From Streptomyces sp. SCSIO 30461 (GTDB lineage Bacteria; Actinomycetota; Actinomycetes; Streptomycetales; Streptomycetaceae): DNA of 64,000 bases. The stretch is taken from the NCBI RefSeq assembly GCF_037023745.1, contig NZ_CP146101.1:310001-374000 (forward strand). The letters are read 5' to 3'. Below the pieces are notes generated by a model. That model was not told where the DNA came from, did not search any database, and worked only from the letters and a program-made list of their open reading frames with translations. Of this stretch, positions 22,928 through 31,852 are shown one piece after another (position 1 is the stretch's first letter; each line of letters starts with the position of its first letter). The position numbers and the translations under genes are program-made.

Positions 22928-23842
22928 ATGGTGTCGGACGCCGACCGCACGAAGCGCCCGGCGCGGATGAGTGTGTGGCTCGGGGGCAAGGCTCCCAAGG
23001 GCCGAAAGGCCGACCAGCCCTCCGGTCTCGACCGGGACAGGATCACCGAGGTGACGGTGCGGCTGCTCGACGCCGAGGGGCTCGCCAAGCTGTCCATGCG
23101 GCGGCTCGCCGGGGAACTCGGTGTCACGGCGATGTCGCTCTACTGGTACGTCGACACCAAGGACGATCTCCTGGAGCTCGCTCTCGACGCGGTGTTCGGC
23201 GAGCTGGATCTGTCGCGGGCGGCGGAAGCAGGCGATACCCCGGAGCCGGGTGGCAGTGGCGTCGGCGCCGGTCCCGACTGGCGCGACGAGCTGCGCGCGC
23301 TCGCGCACGGATACCGCGGTCTGCTGGTCGCCCACCCCTGGGTGTCCCCGCTCATCGGCACCTATCTGAACGTCGGCCCGCACTCACTGGAGTTCGTCGG
23401 GAGGGCGCAGCACATCGTCCGCAGTACGGGGCTGCCGGCGAGGTGGCAGGGGGCGGCGCTGGGCGCGGTCTTCCAGTTCGTCTACGGGCTGGGCACGGTG
23501 GAGGGCCACCTCAAGAAGCGCTGTGCGGATGCGGGGATGACGCTCGAGGAGTACTACGTCGAGGCCATGGGGGCGACCCGTGAGGCGGCGGGCTTTGAAC
23601 ACGTGATGGAGAACGTGGACGAGATCGTGGAGGCTCGGGGCTCCGGGACCGCCGAGGAACTGCTCGAACGGGACTTCGAGGTCGCCCTTGATCTGATGAT
23701 CGCCGGGATCGAGACGATGACCGCCCGGCACGCGGAGGCGGACTCCGACGCCGACGCGGAGTCGGACGAGTCCGGTGAGTTCGCGGAGTCCGGTGAGCCC
23801 GGTGAGCCCGGCGCGTCCGCGGAGTCCGGCGAGGCGGCCTGA
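22928..23842 (+). CDS. TetR/AcrR-family transcriptional regulator
   Basis: The 304-residue protein has an extended basic N-terminus and the HTH at about residues 40-85: ITEVTVRLLDAEGLAKLSMRRLAGELGVTAMSLYWYVDTKDDLLEL, given here only as the standard TetR pattern. The ligand-binding domain of about 150 residues is of the TetR_C type. It ends in an acidic, repetitive tail rich in SGE and ADSD units. It lies 59 bp after the efflux gene in the same direction and most likely binds the 21261-21300 palindrome. Confidence 0.9.
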   Translation: MVSDADRTKRPARMSVWLGGKAPKGRKADQPSGLDRDRITEVTVRLLDAEGLAKLSMRRLAGELGVTAMSLYWYVDTKDDLLELALDAVFGELDLSRAAEAGDTPEPGGSGVGAGPDWRDELRALAHGYRGLLVAHPWVSPLIGTYLNVGPHSLEFVGRAQHIVRSTGLPARWQGAALGAVFQFVYGLGTVEGHLKKRCADAGMTLEEYYVEAMGATREAAGFEHVMENVDEIVEARGSGTAEELLERDFEVALDLMIAGIETMTARHAEADSDADAESDESGEFAESGEPGEPGASAESGEAA

Positions 23843-23919
23843 CGGGGCCTCTGCTTCCCGTTCGGAGCGGCCGCCCCCCGCCGTCCCGCTCCCCCTGCAC
23901 GGCCGGAGCGCGAATGCCC

Positions 23920-23988
23920 GGGGCGGCGGACTGTCCCCGTCCGCCGCCCCGGCCCCGTGCGGCGCCTCCGCTTGAGCGCCGCACGGGG
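23920..23988. terminator. Two back-to-back hairpins between convergent genes
   Basis: GGGGCGGCGGAC (23920-23931) pairs with GTCCGCCGCCCC (23939-23950). CCCCGTGCGGCG (23953-23964) pairs with CGCCGCACGGGG (23977-23988). Each is a perfect 12-bp stem. They separate the rightward TetR gene from the leftward efflux gene and can end transcription from both sides. Confidence 0.8.
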
Positions 23989-23994
23989 GTCTGG

Positions 23995-26502
23995 TCACTC
24001 GCCCGGGTGGGCGAGTTCGATGTCGTGGCCGTCGACCCCCTGGGCGGTGACCGTGAGGGCGCCGGCCACCGGCGGGTAGCCCGTGGCGATGAGCGTGTAC
24101 ACGCCCGCGTCCAGGTCGGAGAAGACGTACATCCCGTCGTCACCTGTGGTCGTCACGCCGGCGACGTTCCCGGCGGCGTCCACGAGGGTCACCCGCGCTC
24201 CGCCCAGCGGCCCACGTGCGCCGGGTTCGCCACCGGCGCGGACCACGCCCTGGATCACGGCGCCGGGCTGGAGGGCCGCCTCGACACGGGTCGGGCCCTG
24301 GGTGGCGATCTCCACGGGGAGAGCCAGCGGCCGGAATCCGGCCGCGTTCACGGCGACCGTCACCGGACCCGGGATCAGCTCCGCGAAGGCGAAGGCGAAG
24401 GCGCCGTCGGACGCCGATGTGCCGGTGGCGAGTACGTCCCCGCGGACGTCGGTGACGATCACCATGGCCCCCTCGATCGGCGCGCGGTCATCGGCGGCTA
24501 CGACGGTGCCCGTCAGCCCGCTCGTACCGCTGAGGACGATGTCCACGGCGAGCGGTTCGTCGCCGACGACCACGGTGCTGGCTTCCGGCTGGAAGCCGTC
24601 CGCCGCCGCGATCAGCACGTAGGTGCCGTGCGTCGGTGCGTCGAGTGCGTACGACCCGTCCGGGTGGCTCACCGAGCGGCCGAGTTGTCGCCCGCCCAGT
24701 GAGATCAGAGTGACGGCGGCGCCGCCGAGCGAGGTGCCGTCATCGCCCCGCACGACTCCGTGCACGGCGATCCCGGCGCCGGCGAGGCCGGAGTCCACTG
24801 CCTGGGCCGGTATCACGACCGGGGCGCCTGCGGCAGTCGCGGCCGCTGTCGCCGCAGGCTCGTCCATTGGGCCGTCGGTCTCGCTGTCCGCGGCATCGGG
24901 CGCCACAGCGGAGGACTTCAGCGCCACCTCCTTGATGAACAGGGTCACCAGGAGAGCCAGCAGCGCGAAGGGAGCGGACCAGAGGAAGACATCGGCGACG
25001 CCGTGCCCGTACGCGTCCTCGACGATGGTGCGCACCGGCGCAGGGAGGGCGTCCAGGTCGGGGATTCCTCCGCCACCCGTGCCGCCGTGGCCGAGAGCCG
25101 CGCCGCGCGGACCGAGGGCGGCGAAACCGTCCTCCACATAGTGGGTGACCCGGTTGGCGAGCACCGCGCCGAGTGCCGAGACACCGACCGCACCGCCCAG
25201 CGAGCGGAAGAAGGTGACCACGGACGACGCGGCGCCGAGGTCCCGCGGAGCCACCTGGTTCTGGGTGGCCAGCACGAGGTTCTGCATCATCATGCCGAGA
25301 CCGAGGCCCAAGACGGCCATGAAGACGGCGATCCGCCAGTAGTCGGTGTCGTACCGGATCATGCCCAGCAGCCCGAGTCCACCGGTCACCAGCACACCAC
25401 CGCTGACCAGCCAGGCCTTCCAACGACCGGTCTTGGTGATGATCATTCCGCTGACCGTGGACGAGATGAACAGACCGCCGATCATCGGGATGGTCATGAC
25501 GCCGGACATCGTCGGCGACTCGCCCCGGGCCAGCTGGAAGTACTGGCTGAAGAAGACCGTGCCCGCGAACATCGCCACACCGACGAAGAGCGAGGCCAGC
25601 GACGCCAGGGTGATGGTCCGATTCCGGAACAGCCGCAGCGGGATGATCGGGTCGCCGGCCTTGGCCTCGATGATCAGGAAGATGACGCCAAGCGCCACGG
25701 CACCGCCGGTCATGGCGTAGGTCTGCCAGGACACCCAGTCGTACTTGTCGCCCGCGAAGGTCACCCAGATCAGCAACAGCGAGACGGCGGCGCTGATGAA
25801 GAGGGCACCTGCCCAGTCGATCTTGACGTCGCGCTTCACCACAGGCAGCTTCAGGGTCTTCTGCAGCACGACCAGGGCGATCAGCGCGAAGGGCACGCCG
25901 ACGTAGAAGCACCAGCGCCAGCCGAGCCACTCGGTGTCGGTGATGACACCGCCCAGCAGCGGACCGCCGACGGTTGCGACAGCGAACGTCGCCCCGAGGT
26001 AGCCGCTGTAGCGGCCGCGCTCACGCGGGGCGATCATCGCGGCCATGATGACCTGGGCGAGAGCGGTGAGACCGCCGACGCCGATGCCCTGGACCACCCG
26101 GCAGGCGATCAGCATGCCGGTGTTCTGGGAGAGTCCGGCCACGACCGAGCCACCCACGTAGATCACCAGGGCGATCTGCACCAGCAGCTTCTTGGAGAAG
26201 AGGTCGGCGAGCTTGCCCCAGAGAGGAGTGGTGGCCGTCATCGACAGCAGCGCGGCCGTGACCACCCAGGTGTAGGCCGACTGGCCGCCGTCGAGGTCGG
26301 TGATGATCTGCGGCAGGGCGTTGGAGACGATCGTCGAGGACAGGATCGCGACGAACATGCCGAGCAGCAGTCCGGACAGCGCCTCCATGATCTGCCGGTG
26401 CGTCATCGGGGCTCCGCTGCCGTCCCCGTGAGCGGTCCCGGCTCCGGTCGCGGTCTTGGCGTGGTGGCCGCCCCGTACACCGGTGGGTGTGGTCGTAGCC
26501 AT
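23995..26502 (-). CDS. DHA2-type MFS exporter fused to three carboxypeptidase-regulatory-like (CnaB-type) domains
   Basis: Of 835 residues, about 35-530 form a 14-helix drug exporter: MEALSGLLLGMFVAILSSTI, PLWGKLADLFSKK (motif A), RVVQGIGVGGLTAL and NQVAPRDLGAASSVVTFFRSLGGA. After an Ala-rich linker come three beta-sandwich repeats (about 580-835), each with the GxVxxxDG...A.VTL ... DGSYxLDxPxGxYxLxAxADG pattern of carboxypeptidase regulatory-like domains. The usual DHA2 exporter is about 500 residues, so 300 residues are extra. It lies directly downstream of the MarR gene on the same strand and is likely controlled by it. Confidence 0.9.
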   Translation of the reverse strand: MATTTPTGVRGGHHAKTATGAGTAHGDGSGAPMTHRQIMEALSGLLLGMFVAILSSTIVSNALPQIITDLDGGQSAYTWVVTAALLSMTATTPLWGKLADLFSKKLLVQIALVIYVGGSVVAGLSQNTGMLIACRVVQGIGVGGLTALAQVIMAAMIAPRERGRYSGYLGATFAVATVGGPLLGGVITDTEWLGWRWCFYVGVPFALIALVVLQKTLKLPVVKRDVKIDWAGALFISAAVSLLLIWVTFAGDKYDWVSWQTYAMTGGAVALGVIFLIIEAKAGDPIIPLRLFRNRTITLASLASLFVGVAMFAGTVFFSQYFQLARGESPTMSGVMTIPMIGGLFISSTVSGMIITKTGRWKAWLVSGGVLVTGGLGLLGMIRYDTDYWRIAVFMAVLGLGLGMMMQNLVLATQNQVAPRDLGAASSVVTFFRSLGGAVGVSALGAVLANRVTHYVEDGFAALGPRGAALGHGGTGGGGIPDLDALPAPVRTIVEDAYGHGVADVFLWSAPFALLALLVTLFIKEVALKSSAVAPDAADSETDGPMDEPAATAAATAAGAPVVIPAQAVDSGLAGAGIAVHGVVRGDDGTSLGGAAVTLISLGGRQLGRSVSHPDGSYALDAPTHGTYVLIAAADGFQPEASTVVVGDEPLAVDIVLSGTSGLTGTVVAADDRAPIEGAMVIVTDVRGDVLATGTSASDGAFAFAFAELIPGPVTVAVNAAGFRPLALPVEIATQGPTRVEAALQPGAVIQGVVRAGGEPGARGPLGGARVTLVDAAGNVAGVTTTGDDGMYVFSDLDAGVYTLIATGYPPVAGALTVTAQGVDGHDIELAHPGE

Positions 26503-26612
26503 GAACGTCCTTTGGCTTCCTTGTCCGTGACGTGAGTGAGCGAGTGCGTGCGTCAGTCAGTCGGATGGTCGGTGGGTCGTCAGTCGGTCGCCGTACGCGC
26601 TGGGCGTACGGG

Positions 26613-27062
26613 TCACAGGGGCCGAGTGGCGCTGCGGCGGTCTCCGAGTGAGTCACGGAGCCGGGCCAGCAGCGTGTTCAGCTGTCCGATGTCGTCGTCG
26701 GACCAGTCCCTGAGGCAGTGCTCGAACAGATCCGTGGTCCGGCGGCTGAGCTCGTCGAGCATGCTCCGGCCCTCGGGGGTCAGCCGGAGGATGCGGGAGC
26801 GCCGGTCGTCCGGATCGGGCGCCCGCTCGATCCAGCCGCGGTCGGCCACATGGGCCACATGCCGGCTGGTGACGGACATGTTCACGGCAAGAAGTTCGGC
26901 GAGTCTGCTCATCCGCATCTCGCCGTACCTGCCGAGGAGGGCCAACACGGCAGCCGAGCCTCCGGGGCACTCGACGGGCAGAAGACGGGCGAGCCCGCGC
27001 TTCACGGCGCCGACGGCGCTGATCTGCCGCGCCAGCTCCTCGTACTGGCTGCGATCGGCCAT
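26613..27062 (-). CDS. MarR-family transcriptional regulator
   Basis: The 149-residue protein starts at ATG 27062 with a strong GGAGGGGG upstream. The winged helix is at about residues 45-110: GEMRMSRLAELLAVNMSVTSRHVAHVADRG (recognition region), then the wing DPDDRRSRILRLTPEG, the MarR hallmark. The C-terminal dimerisation helix contains LFEHCLRDWSDDDIGQLNTLL. It is the first gene of a leftward pair with the fused MFS exporter 110 bp downstream. Confidence 0.9.
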   Translation of the reverse strand: MADRSQYEELARQISAVGAVKRGLARLLPVECPGGSAAVLALLGRYGEMRMSRLAELLAVNMSVTSRHVAHVADRGWIERAPDPDDRRSRILRLTPEGRSMLDELSRRTTDLFEHCLRDWSDDDIGQLNTLLARLRDSLGDRRSATRPL

Positions 27063-27085
27063 GGCTGACACCCCCTCCGGATCTT

Positions 27086-27130
27086 GTTGCTTAGGGCAAC
27101 CATAAAAGCCATTGGTTGCTGCAGGCAAAC
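27086..27130. promoter_or_regulatory. Candidate MarR operators upstream of the regulator
   Basis: Two palindromic blocks lie just upstream of the MarR start: GTTGC-TTAGG-GCAAC (27087-27100) and GGTTGCTGCAGGCAAAC (27114-27130, with TTGC-TGCA-GGCAA symmetry). They sit in an AT-rich patch that is unusual here. Autorepression with control of the downstream exporter is the expected logic. Confidence 0.55.
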
Positions 27131-27265
27131 GAAAATGGGGCTTGAGGGGTAAAGGAACACCAAAGGATTTGCAAATGCGAGACCGCTGGGATCGTCGCGA
27201 TCGATGTGACCGACTGGTGGGCCTGGGCTTGGGTGGGCCGACCGGGTTCGCTAGGGTCCTGGACC

Positions 27266-27493
27266 ATGGCACACAACCCCCAAGCCCCCCAGGGTCCCGA
27301 GGGCAACTACGACCCGGCGGGCAGCACCCAGATGTTCCGCGCCTTCGTCGACGAGGGCGCCCAGCCGGGCGGCGGCGGTCGCTCGACGGGAACCGCGGCC
27401 ACCGGATCGTCCGGTTCGCGGGTCGGTCTGATCGTCGGCGTCCTTGCGGTCGTCGTGATCCTCGGCGCCGCGGCCTGGCTCGCCCTGGGCTGA
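27266..27493 (+). CDS. Small C-terminally anchored membrane protein
   Basis: The protein of 75 residues starts MAHNPQAPQGPEGNYDP at ATG 27266. It has a disordered Gly/Pro/Ser-rich cytosolic part and one C-terminal membrane helix, VGLIVGVLAVVVILGAAAWLAL. The order (no signal, tail helix) suggests a tail-anchored protein. I know of no function. It is flanked by divergent and convergent neighbours and forms its own unit. Confidence 0.6.
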   Translation: MAHNPQAPQGPEGNYDPAGSTQMFRAFVDEGAQPGGGGRSTGTAATGSSGSRVGLIVGVLAVVVILGAAAWLALG

Positions 27494-27529
27494 TTCGGAC
27501 TGATTCCGGACTGATCCGAAAGCGATCCG

Positions 27530-28315
27530 CTAACCGTCGAGGCGCACATCCCGTGTCTCGATGTGCATGCCGAGCGGCACCCGCCAGGAATCCACGCAGA
27601 CCGTGTACGTCTGCGTCCTGGTGGCCTTCGCTGCGATCGGAGCCGGCACCGGGTGCGAGGACCTGATCGTCGCCCAGTCGATGCCCAGTCCACCGATGAT
27701 GTGCGTGCCGAGGGTGATGGTGCCCGAGCCTGCGGGTGAGTCGCCGCTGTTCCGGAACGTCAGCGTGACCTTCTCGCACCAGCGCCGGTCCGTGCCGTCC
27801 CGCTCGGGGGCGCCGACGCTCAGCACCGCCGGTCCCGGTGACGGGGCGGGAGCGGGATCGGAGCCGCCGGGATCGGACGGTGAGCCGCCCGGCTCCGAGT
27901 CGCCGGTGTCAGTGGGCGCGGGCGTGATCGTAGGCGCACCGGACGGTGATGCGGGCCTGCCTGGCCTTCCCGGCGGCGCGTCGGCGGCGGTCCCGGAGCG
28001 GACCGGGCCGCCCGGCTCTGTAAGGGCGCCACGACTCGCGGAAGGGCCCGGGGTCTGCGCCTCGGCCGCAGTGTCGCTCTCGCCCCCCGCGCCGGGCGTT
28101 GGCGCCCCGTCCAGCGGTACGAGCGCCACGCTCCCGGACGGCCGCACCGCTCCGTGCGGTCCGGAGTCGGCTCCCGCGGCTCCGACGGCGGCGTAGCCCC
28201 CGCCCTGTCCGCCGCCCCCGCAGGCGGCGAGCGCGCCACCGAGGCAGAGTGTCAGTCCCGCCAGCCTGTATCCGACCGGTCGCCCCTGCCGTCGCCCCTG
28301 TCGCCGTCGTCGCAT
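27530..28315 (-). CDS. Putative lipoprotein with Pro/Ser/Gly-rich linker
   Basis: The 261-residue protein has an arginine-rich start, a hydrophobic stretch and the lipobox LAAC (Cys about residue 32), so it is lipid-anchored outside the membrane. Residues 35-160 are low-complexity. The last 100 residues form a beta-rich domain with two cysteines (WCEKVTLTFRNSGDS and TVCVDSWRVPLG) like bacterial CARDB/DUF11-type folds. It converges with the small anchored protein. Function unknown. Confidence 0.7.
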   Translation of the reverse strand: MRRRRQGRRQGRPVGYRLAGLTLCLGGALAACGGGGQGGGYAAVGAAGADSGPHGAVRPSGSVALVPLDGAPTPGAGGESDTAAEAQTPGPSASRGALTEPGGPVRSGTAADAPPGRPGRPASPSGAPTITPAPTDTGDSEPGGSPSDPGGSDPAPAPSPGPAVLSVGAPERDGTDRRWCEKVTLTFRNSGDSPAGSGTITLGTHIIGGLGIDWATIRSSHPVPAPIAAKATRTQTYTVCVDSWRVPLGMHIETRDVRLDG

Positions 28316-28397
28316 CGCGCCAGTGTGTCTGACGGACCGTCATTGAGGAACCCCGAAGGTCCGGGGACCTCGTGACAGGAACCCGGACCCGCGAGAT

Positions 28398-29390
28398 TCA
28401 GTCGCTGATGAGTCCTTCACGCAGCTGGGCCAGAGTCCGCGTCAGCAGTCGCGAGACATGCATCTGTGAGATGCCGACCTCCTCGCCGATCTGGGACTGC
28501 GTCATGTTCGCGAAGAAGCGCAGCATGATGATCTGACGCTCACGCGGCGGGAGTTTGGCGAGCAGTGGCTTGAGGGACTCGCGGTACTCGACGCCCTCCA
28601 GCGCGCTGTCCTCGTAGCCCAGACGGTCCGCCAGGGAGCCCTCGCCGCCGTCGTCCTCGGGAGACGGGGAGTCGAGCGAGGAGGCGGTGTACGCGTTGCC
28701 GACGGCGAGGCCGTCGACCACGTCCTCCTCCGAGACTCCGAGCACCGCCGCGAGCTCGGGCACGGTCGGCGAGCGGTCCAGCTTCTGGGAGAGCTCGTCA
28801 CTCGCCTTCGTCAGGGCCAGCCGCAGCTCCTGGAGTCGGCGCGGCACCCGAACCGACCAACTCGTGTCCCGGAAGAAGCGCTTGATCTCACCGACCACGG
28901 TGGGCATCGCGAATGTCGGGAACTCCACGCCCCGTTCGCAGTCGAAGCGGTCGATGGCCTTGATCAGGCCGATGGTGCCGACCTGGACGATGTCCTCCAT
29001 CGGTTCGTTGCGGCTGCGGAAGCGGGCCGCCGCGTAGCGCACCAGAGGCAGGTTGAGCTCGATGAGGGTGTCACGTACATACGTACGCTCCGGGCTGTCC
29101 TGGTCCAGTGTGGCCAGCCGCAGGAAGAGGGAGCGGGAGAGAGTGCGGGTGTCGAGCGCTTCCGGCACGACGGTCGGCTCGGGGGCCTCCTGGGGCGCCG
29201 GGGCGACGGCGGCCACCGGAACGACGGAGACCACCGGAGCGGCCGAGGAGTCGGGAGCTTCCGGGGATGCCGGAGCCAGTGGAACGACCGAAGCCACCGG
29301 GGCGGCCGAGGCCGGCACCTGGAGGACGTCGGGCGAGGGAGCGCTCAACGCGCGGGTGAGCACCTTCGAGCTGCCCTGTTCTACGGACAT
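28398..29390 (-). CDS. sigN: SigB-family RNA polymerase sigma factor (SigN-like)
   Basis: The 330-residue protein starts MSVEQGSSKVL at ATG 29390 after GGGGGTGG. A variable Ala/Pro/Val-rich N-terminus is followed by region 2 ([49 protein letters not shown]), region 3 (VPRRLQELRLALTKASDEL) and region 4 ([37 protein letters not shown]). This is the stress/development group related to SigB/SigF. It is about 65 percent the same in the core as its neighbour, a tandem pair known in Streptomyces as sigN and sigF. The name rests on gene order relative to upp and on memory, so it is less secure than the family. Confidence 0.85.
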   Translation of the reverse strand: MSVEQGSSKVLTRALSAPSPDVLQVPASAAPVASVVPLAPASPEAPDSSAAPVVSVVPVAAVAPAPQEAPEPTVVPEALDTRTLSRSLFLRLATLDQDSPERTYVRDTLIELNLPLVRYAAARFRSRNEPMEDIVQVGTIGLIKAIDRFDCERGVEFPTFAMPTVVGEIKRFFRDTSWSVRVPRRLQELRLALTKASDELSQKLDRSPTVPELAAVLGVSEEDVVDGLAVGNAYTASSLDSPSPEDDGGEGSLADRLGYEDSALEGVEYRESLKPLLAKLPPRERQIIMLRFFANMTQSQIGEEVGISQMHVSRLLTRTLAQLREGLISD

Positions 29391-29601
29391 GCCACCCCCT
29401 GGAGGTCGCGGACGGTCGCGTGGGGCCGCGACCATCGGTGGAACGCAGCCTCCACCTGAATACCGGAGGCGGGGCCGCGGCAAACGCGGTTCCCGCAGAA
29501 TGTCACATGTCGGCAACACGCTGTAGTGACTTGTCGACAACGCGCCATCAAATCCGGCCAGGAAAAAGGGGGTCTGCGGCTTTTGTGGCCCACAAAGTGG
29601 G

Positions 29602-29625
29602 CTGAAAGGGTTCTACCCCTTTCAG
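29602..29625 (-). terminator. Hairpin directly after sigF
   Basis: CTGAAAGGG (29602-29610) pairs with CCCTTTCAG (29617-29625) around a 6-nt loop. It begins right at the sigF stop codon. It separates sigF from the sigN-like gene, which therefore should have its own promoter in 29391-29600. Confidence 0.7.
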
Positions 29626-30555
29626 TTACGCCTCGATCCTGTTTGCGGATCTCAAACGGGCGAAACTTCGGGCGAGCAATCGGGACACATGCATCTGCGA
29701 CACCCCGAGCTCGGCGCTGATCTGGGACTGCGTCAGATTGCTGTAGTAGCGCAGCAGAAGGATCCGCTGCTCCCGCTCGGGCAGTTGTACGAGCAGATGG
29801 CGTACGAGGTCGCGGTGCTCGACGCCGGCCAGCGCCGGGTCCTCGTAACCGAGGCGGTCCAGGAGCCCGGGCAGCCCGTCGCCCTCCTGAGCGGCTTCCA
29901 GTGAGGTCGCGTGGTACGACCGCCCTGCCTCGATGCAGGCGAGCACCTCGTCCTCGGAGATTTTCAGCCGCTCGGCGATCTCGGCGGTCGTGGGGGAGCG
30001 CCCATGAGCCGTCGTCAGGTCCTCGGTGGCGCCGTTGACCTGGACCCACAGCTCGTGCAGCCGGCGAGGTACATGGACGGTCCGTACGTTGTCCCGGAAG
30101 TATCGTTTGATCTCGCCGACGACCGTGGGCATGGCGAAGGTGGGGAACTGGACTCCGCGGTCGGGGTCGAACCGGTCGATGGCGTTGATCAGGCCGATGG
30201 TGCCGACCTGGACCACATCTTCCATCGGTTCGTTGCGGCTGCGGAAGCGGGCGGCGGCATACCGCACCAGGGGCAGGTTCGCCTCGATCAGGGCTGCGCG
30301 CACCCGCGAGTGCTCGGGGCTGCCCAGCTCCAGGTTCTTGAGCTGGGCGAACAGCAACTGGGTGAGGGCCCTGGTGTCAGCGCCCCGGCTCTGGGGCTTG
30401 CCGGGTCTGGCGGCGGCCTCGGCCCCGCCGTTTCCCGGGCCCCCGGTGCTCTCGGTGCTCTCGGTACTCGCGGTCTGTGTGGTGCTCGTACTGCTCGCGC
30501 TGTCAGCGGAGCTCTCGCTCTGGGGCGGCACTTGAGGCGCAGTATTGGCCGACAC
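29626..30555 (-). CDS. sigF: SigB-family sigma factor SigF
   Basis: The start is GTG 30555 ([12 protein letters not shown]), preceded by GGGGTGGCGAG. An in-frame ATG at 30615 would add 20 residues ([20 protein letters not shown]). The conserved part has region 2 ([39 protein letters not shown]), region 3 ([19 protein letters not shown]) and region 4 ([37 protein letters not shown]), ending SANRIEA. The ending and the N-terminal QVPPQ type match my memory of Streptomyces coelicolor SigF, a late sporulation sigma factor. Anti-sigma genes are not adjacent. Confidence 0.87.
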   Translation of the reverse strand: MSANTAPQVPPQSESSADSASSTSTTQTASTESTESTGGPGNGGAEAAARPGKPQSRGADTRALTQLLFAQLKNLELGSPEHSRVRAALIEANLPLVRYAAARFRSRNEPMEDVVQVGTIGLINAIDRFDPDRGVQFPTFAMPTVVGEIKRYFRDNVRTVHVPRRLHELWVQVNGATEDLTTAHGRSPTTAEIAERLKISEDEVLACIEAGRSYHATSLEAAQEGDGLPGLLDRLGYEDPALAGVEHRDLVRHLLVQLPEREQRILLLRYYSNLTQSQISAELGVSQMHVSRLLARSFARLRSANRIEA

Positions 30556-30780
30556 GGTCTCGCCACCCCTTCTTCGTTCGAACAGCGGATCGATCTCGGG
30601 CAACTCATCCGTCAAAAGCGGTCATAGCATCACAAGACATGTCCACTGTGTGCAAGCACCGCATAACTCCGTGTTGTGGGGCAAGTTGGACAGAGCGACG
30701 GGGCCCGGGGCGAAGGCGGGGCGCACAGGAGCGCGAAGGAGTGCGGAAGCGCCACGGCAGAAGCGCGGCAGCACAAAGGA

Positions 30781-30812
30781 AGCCCCCCACCGCGGCGGTG
30801 GAGGGCAGGGAG
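30781..30812 (-). terminator. Hairpin after the Dabb gene
   Basis: On the minus strand GCCCTCCACCGC pairs with GCGGTGGGGGGC, followed by TTCCTTTG. It begins about 20 bp after the stop at 30833. Confidence 0.65.
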
Positions 30813-30832
30813 TCGTGGCGCCGGACGGCGGC

Positions 30833-31126
30833 TCAGAACTCGTAGTCGGCGATCACCCAAGTGGCGAACTCCCGCCACTGCCCCGCCGCCGCCTGATGGG
30901 CCGGATGCTCGATGTAGCGCTTCAGTGCGTCCCGGTCGGCGACCGCCGAGTTGATCGCGAAGTCGTAGGCGATGGGCCGGTCGGTGATGTTCCAGGCGCA
31001 CTCCCAGAACTCCAGCTCCGGGACGAGGCCGCCGAGCTCCTCGAAGGCTCGCGCACCGGCGGTCACGCGGGGCTCGTCGCGGTCGACGCCCTCGTTGAGC
31101 TTGAACAGGACCAGATGGCGGATCAT
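30833..31126 (-). CDS. Dabb-family stress-responsive alpha/beta-barrel protein
   Basis: This complete 97-residue Dabb domain protein opens MIRHLVLFKLNEGVDRDE, followed by FWECAWNITDRPIAYDFAIN and the AYIxHPxHQ-type motif (RYIEHPAHQAAAGQWREF) and ends VIADYEF. The H(L/V)VLFK start and HPxHQ are family hallmarks. Ribosome-binding site GGAGGAACG. Dabb proteins are small homodimers; some are cyclases (olivetolic acid type), most are uncharacterised. Confidence 0.88.
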   Translation of the reverse strand: MIRHLVLFKLNEGVDRDEPRVTAGARAFEELGGLVPELEFWECAWNITDRPIAYDFAINSAVADRDALKRYIEHPAHQAAAGQWREFATWVIADYEF

Positions 31127-31149
31127 GGGGGCGTTCCTCCGGGCATGAC

Positions 31150-31314
31150 CTAGTTGACGAGTTCCGTCATGAAGTCGCCGACACCTTGAGCGGCGCTCGA
31201 AATCCCTTCGAACCCTATCTGGACCAGGTCAGCGGCGCGCTCGGGAGAGTTGATGATCGTGTACAGGACGAAGACGACGACTATGTAGAGCGCGATCTTC
31301 TTCGTTTGCACCAT
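31150..31314 (-). CDS. 54-residue single-helix membrane peptide
   Basis: The ATG at 31314 is preceded by GGGAGGCAGG, a strong ribosome-binding site. The frame gives MVQTKKIALYIVVVFVLYTI, then INSPERAADLVQIGFEGISSAAQGVGDFMTELVN and a TAG stop at 31150. It has a short basic start, one membrane helix at about residues 7-20 and an amphipathic outside part. It is too short to be picked by usual length cut-offs, but the start signal and the protein-like composition support it. It lies 23 bp upstream of the Dabb gene on the same strand. Confidence 0.6.
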   Translation of the reverse strand: MVQTKKIALYIVVVFVLYTIINSPERAADLVQIGFEGISSAAQGVGDFMTELVN

Positions 31315-31679
31315 CGGTCCCTGCCTCCCCTGCGGTCCGCTGTGAAGTTGCGAAGTCGGGTGAGTCTAACCGAGGCCCCTTCACCGACCCCTTATGGACG
31401 AAGGTCCCGGGGATCAGGGCCCTTCGCCAGTCCCGGTAAGGCCCCCGGCGGGCGCAGCATGGAGGTACCCGACGGGATCCGGCAGGGGCCCCGAGGGCAA
31501 GGAGCCGACCCCCACAGCGGGGTCCCGCGCCGCGAGAATCCCCCCGAGAGCGGCCCGGGTCCGGGCGGCCGGTTCTCATCGGGGGGAGCGGGCAGTCCCC
31601 CGAAAGTCCGCTCCCTCCGGCCTCCTCTCCTCTCTCCTCCCCGGAAAAGCAGAGGCGGGCGAACGGCAACCGAAGTGAG
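31315..31679. other. Intergenic stretch before tRNA-Ser terminator; no gene seen
   Basis: A very GC-rich region with C/G runs and small inverted repeats, such as GGGCCC-containing blocks. Long open frames here are due to base composition only. The upstream part should hold the promoter of the 54-residue peptide. Confidence 0.45.
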
Positions 31680-31710
31680 GAAGGGCCCGGTCCATCGGAC
31701 CGGGCCCTTC
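31680..31710 (-). terminator. Terminator of tRNA-Ser(CGA)
   Basis: GAAGGGCCCGGTCC (31680-31693) and GGACCGGGCCCTTC (31697-31710) form a perfect 14-bp stem with a 3-nt loop. It lies 9 bp beyond the tRNA 3' end on the minus strand. Confidence 0.85.
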
Positions 31711-31719
31711 GTCTACCAG

Positions 31720-31804
31720 CGGTAGCGGAGGGATTTGAACCCTCGGTGACTTGCGCCACACTCGCTTTCGAGGCGAGCTCCTTCGGCCGCTCGGACACGC
31801 TACC
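31720..31804 (-). tRNA. tRNA-Ser(CGA)
   Basis: On the minus strand the gene starts GGTAGCG (31804 down) and its acceptor partner CGCTACC precedes discriminator G at 31720. The anticodon arm CTCGC-CTCGAAA-GCGAG gives anticodon CGA (UCG codons). A 16-nt variable arm (TGTGGCGCAAGTCACC region) and the T-arm GAGGG-TTCAAAT-CCCTC complete a class II serine tRNA of 85 nt. Confidence 0.95.
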
Positions 31805-31852
31805 GGGAGAGAGCTTAGCCCAAGGTGGGCCGTGCTCTGAAATCGATATCGA

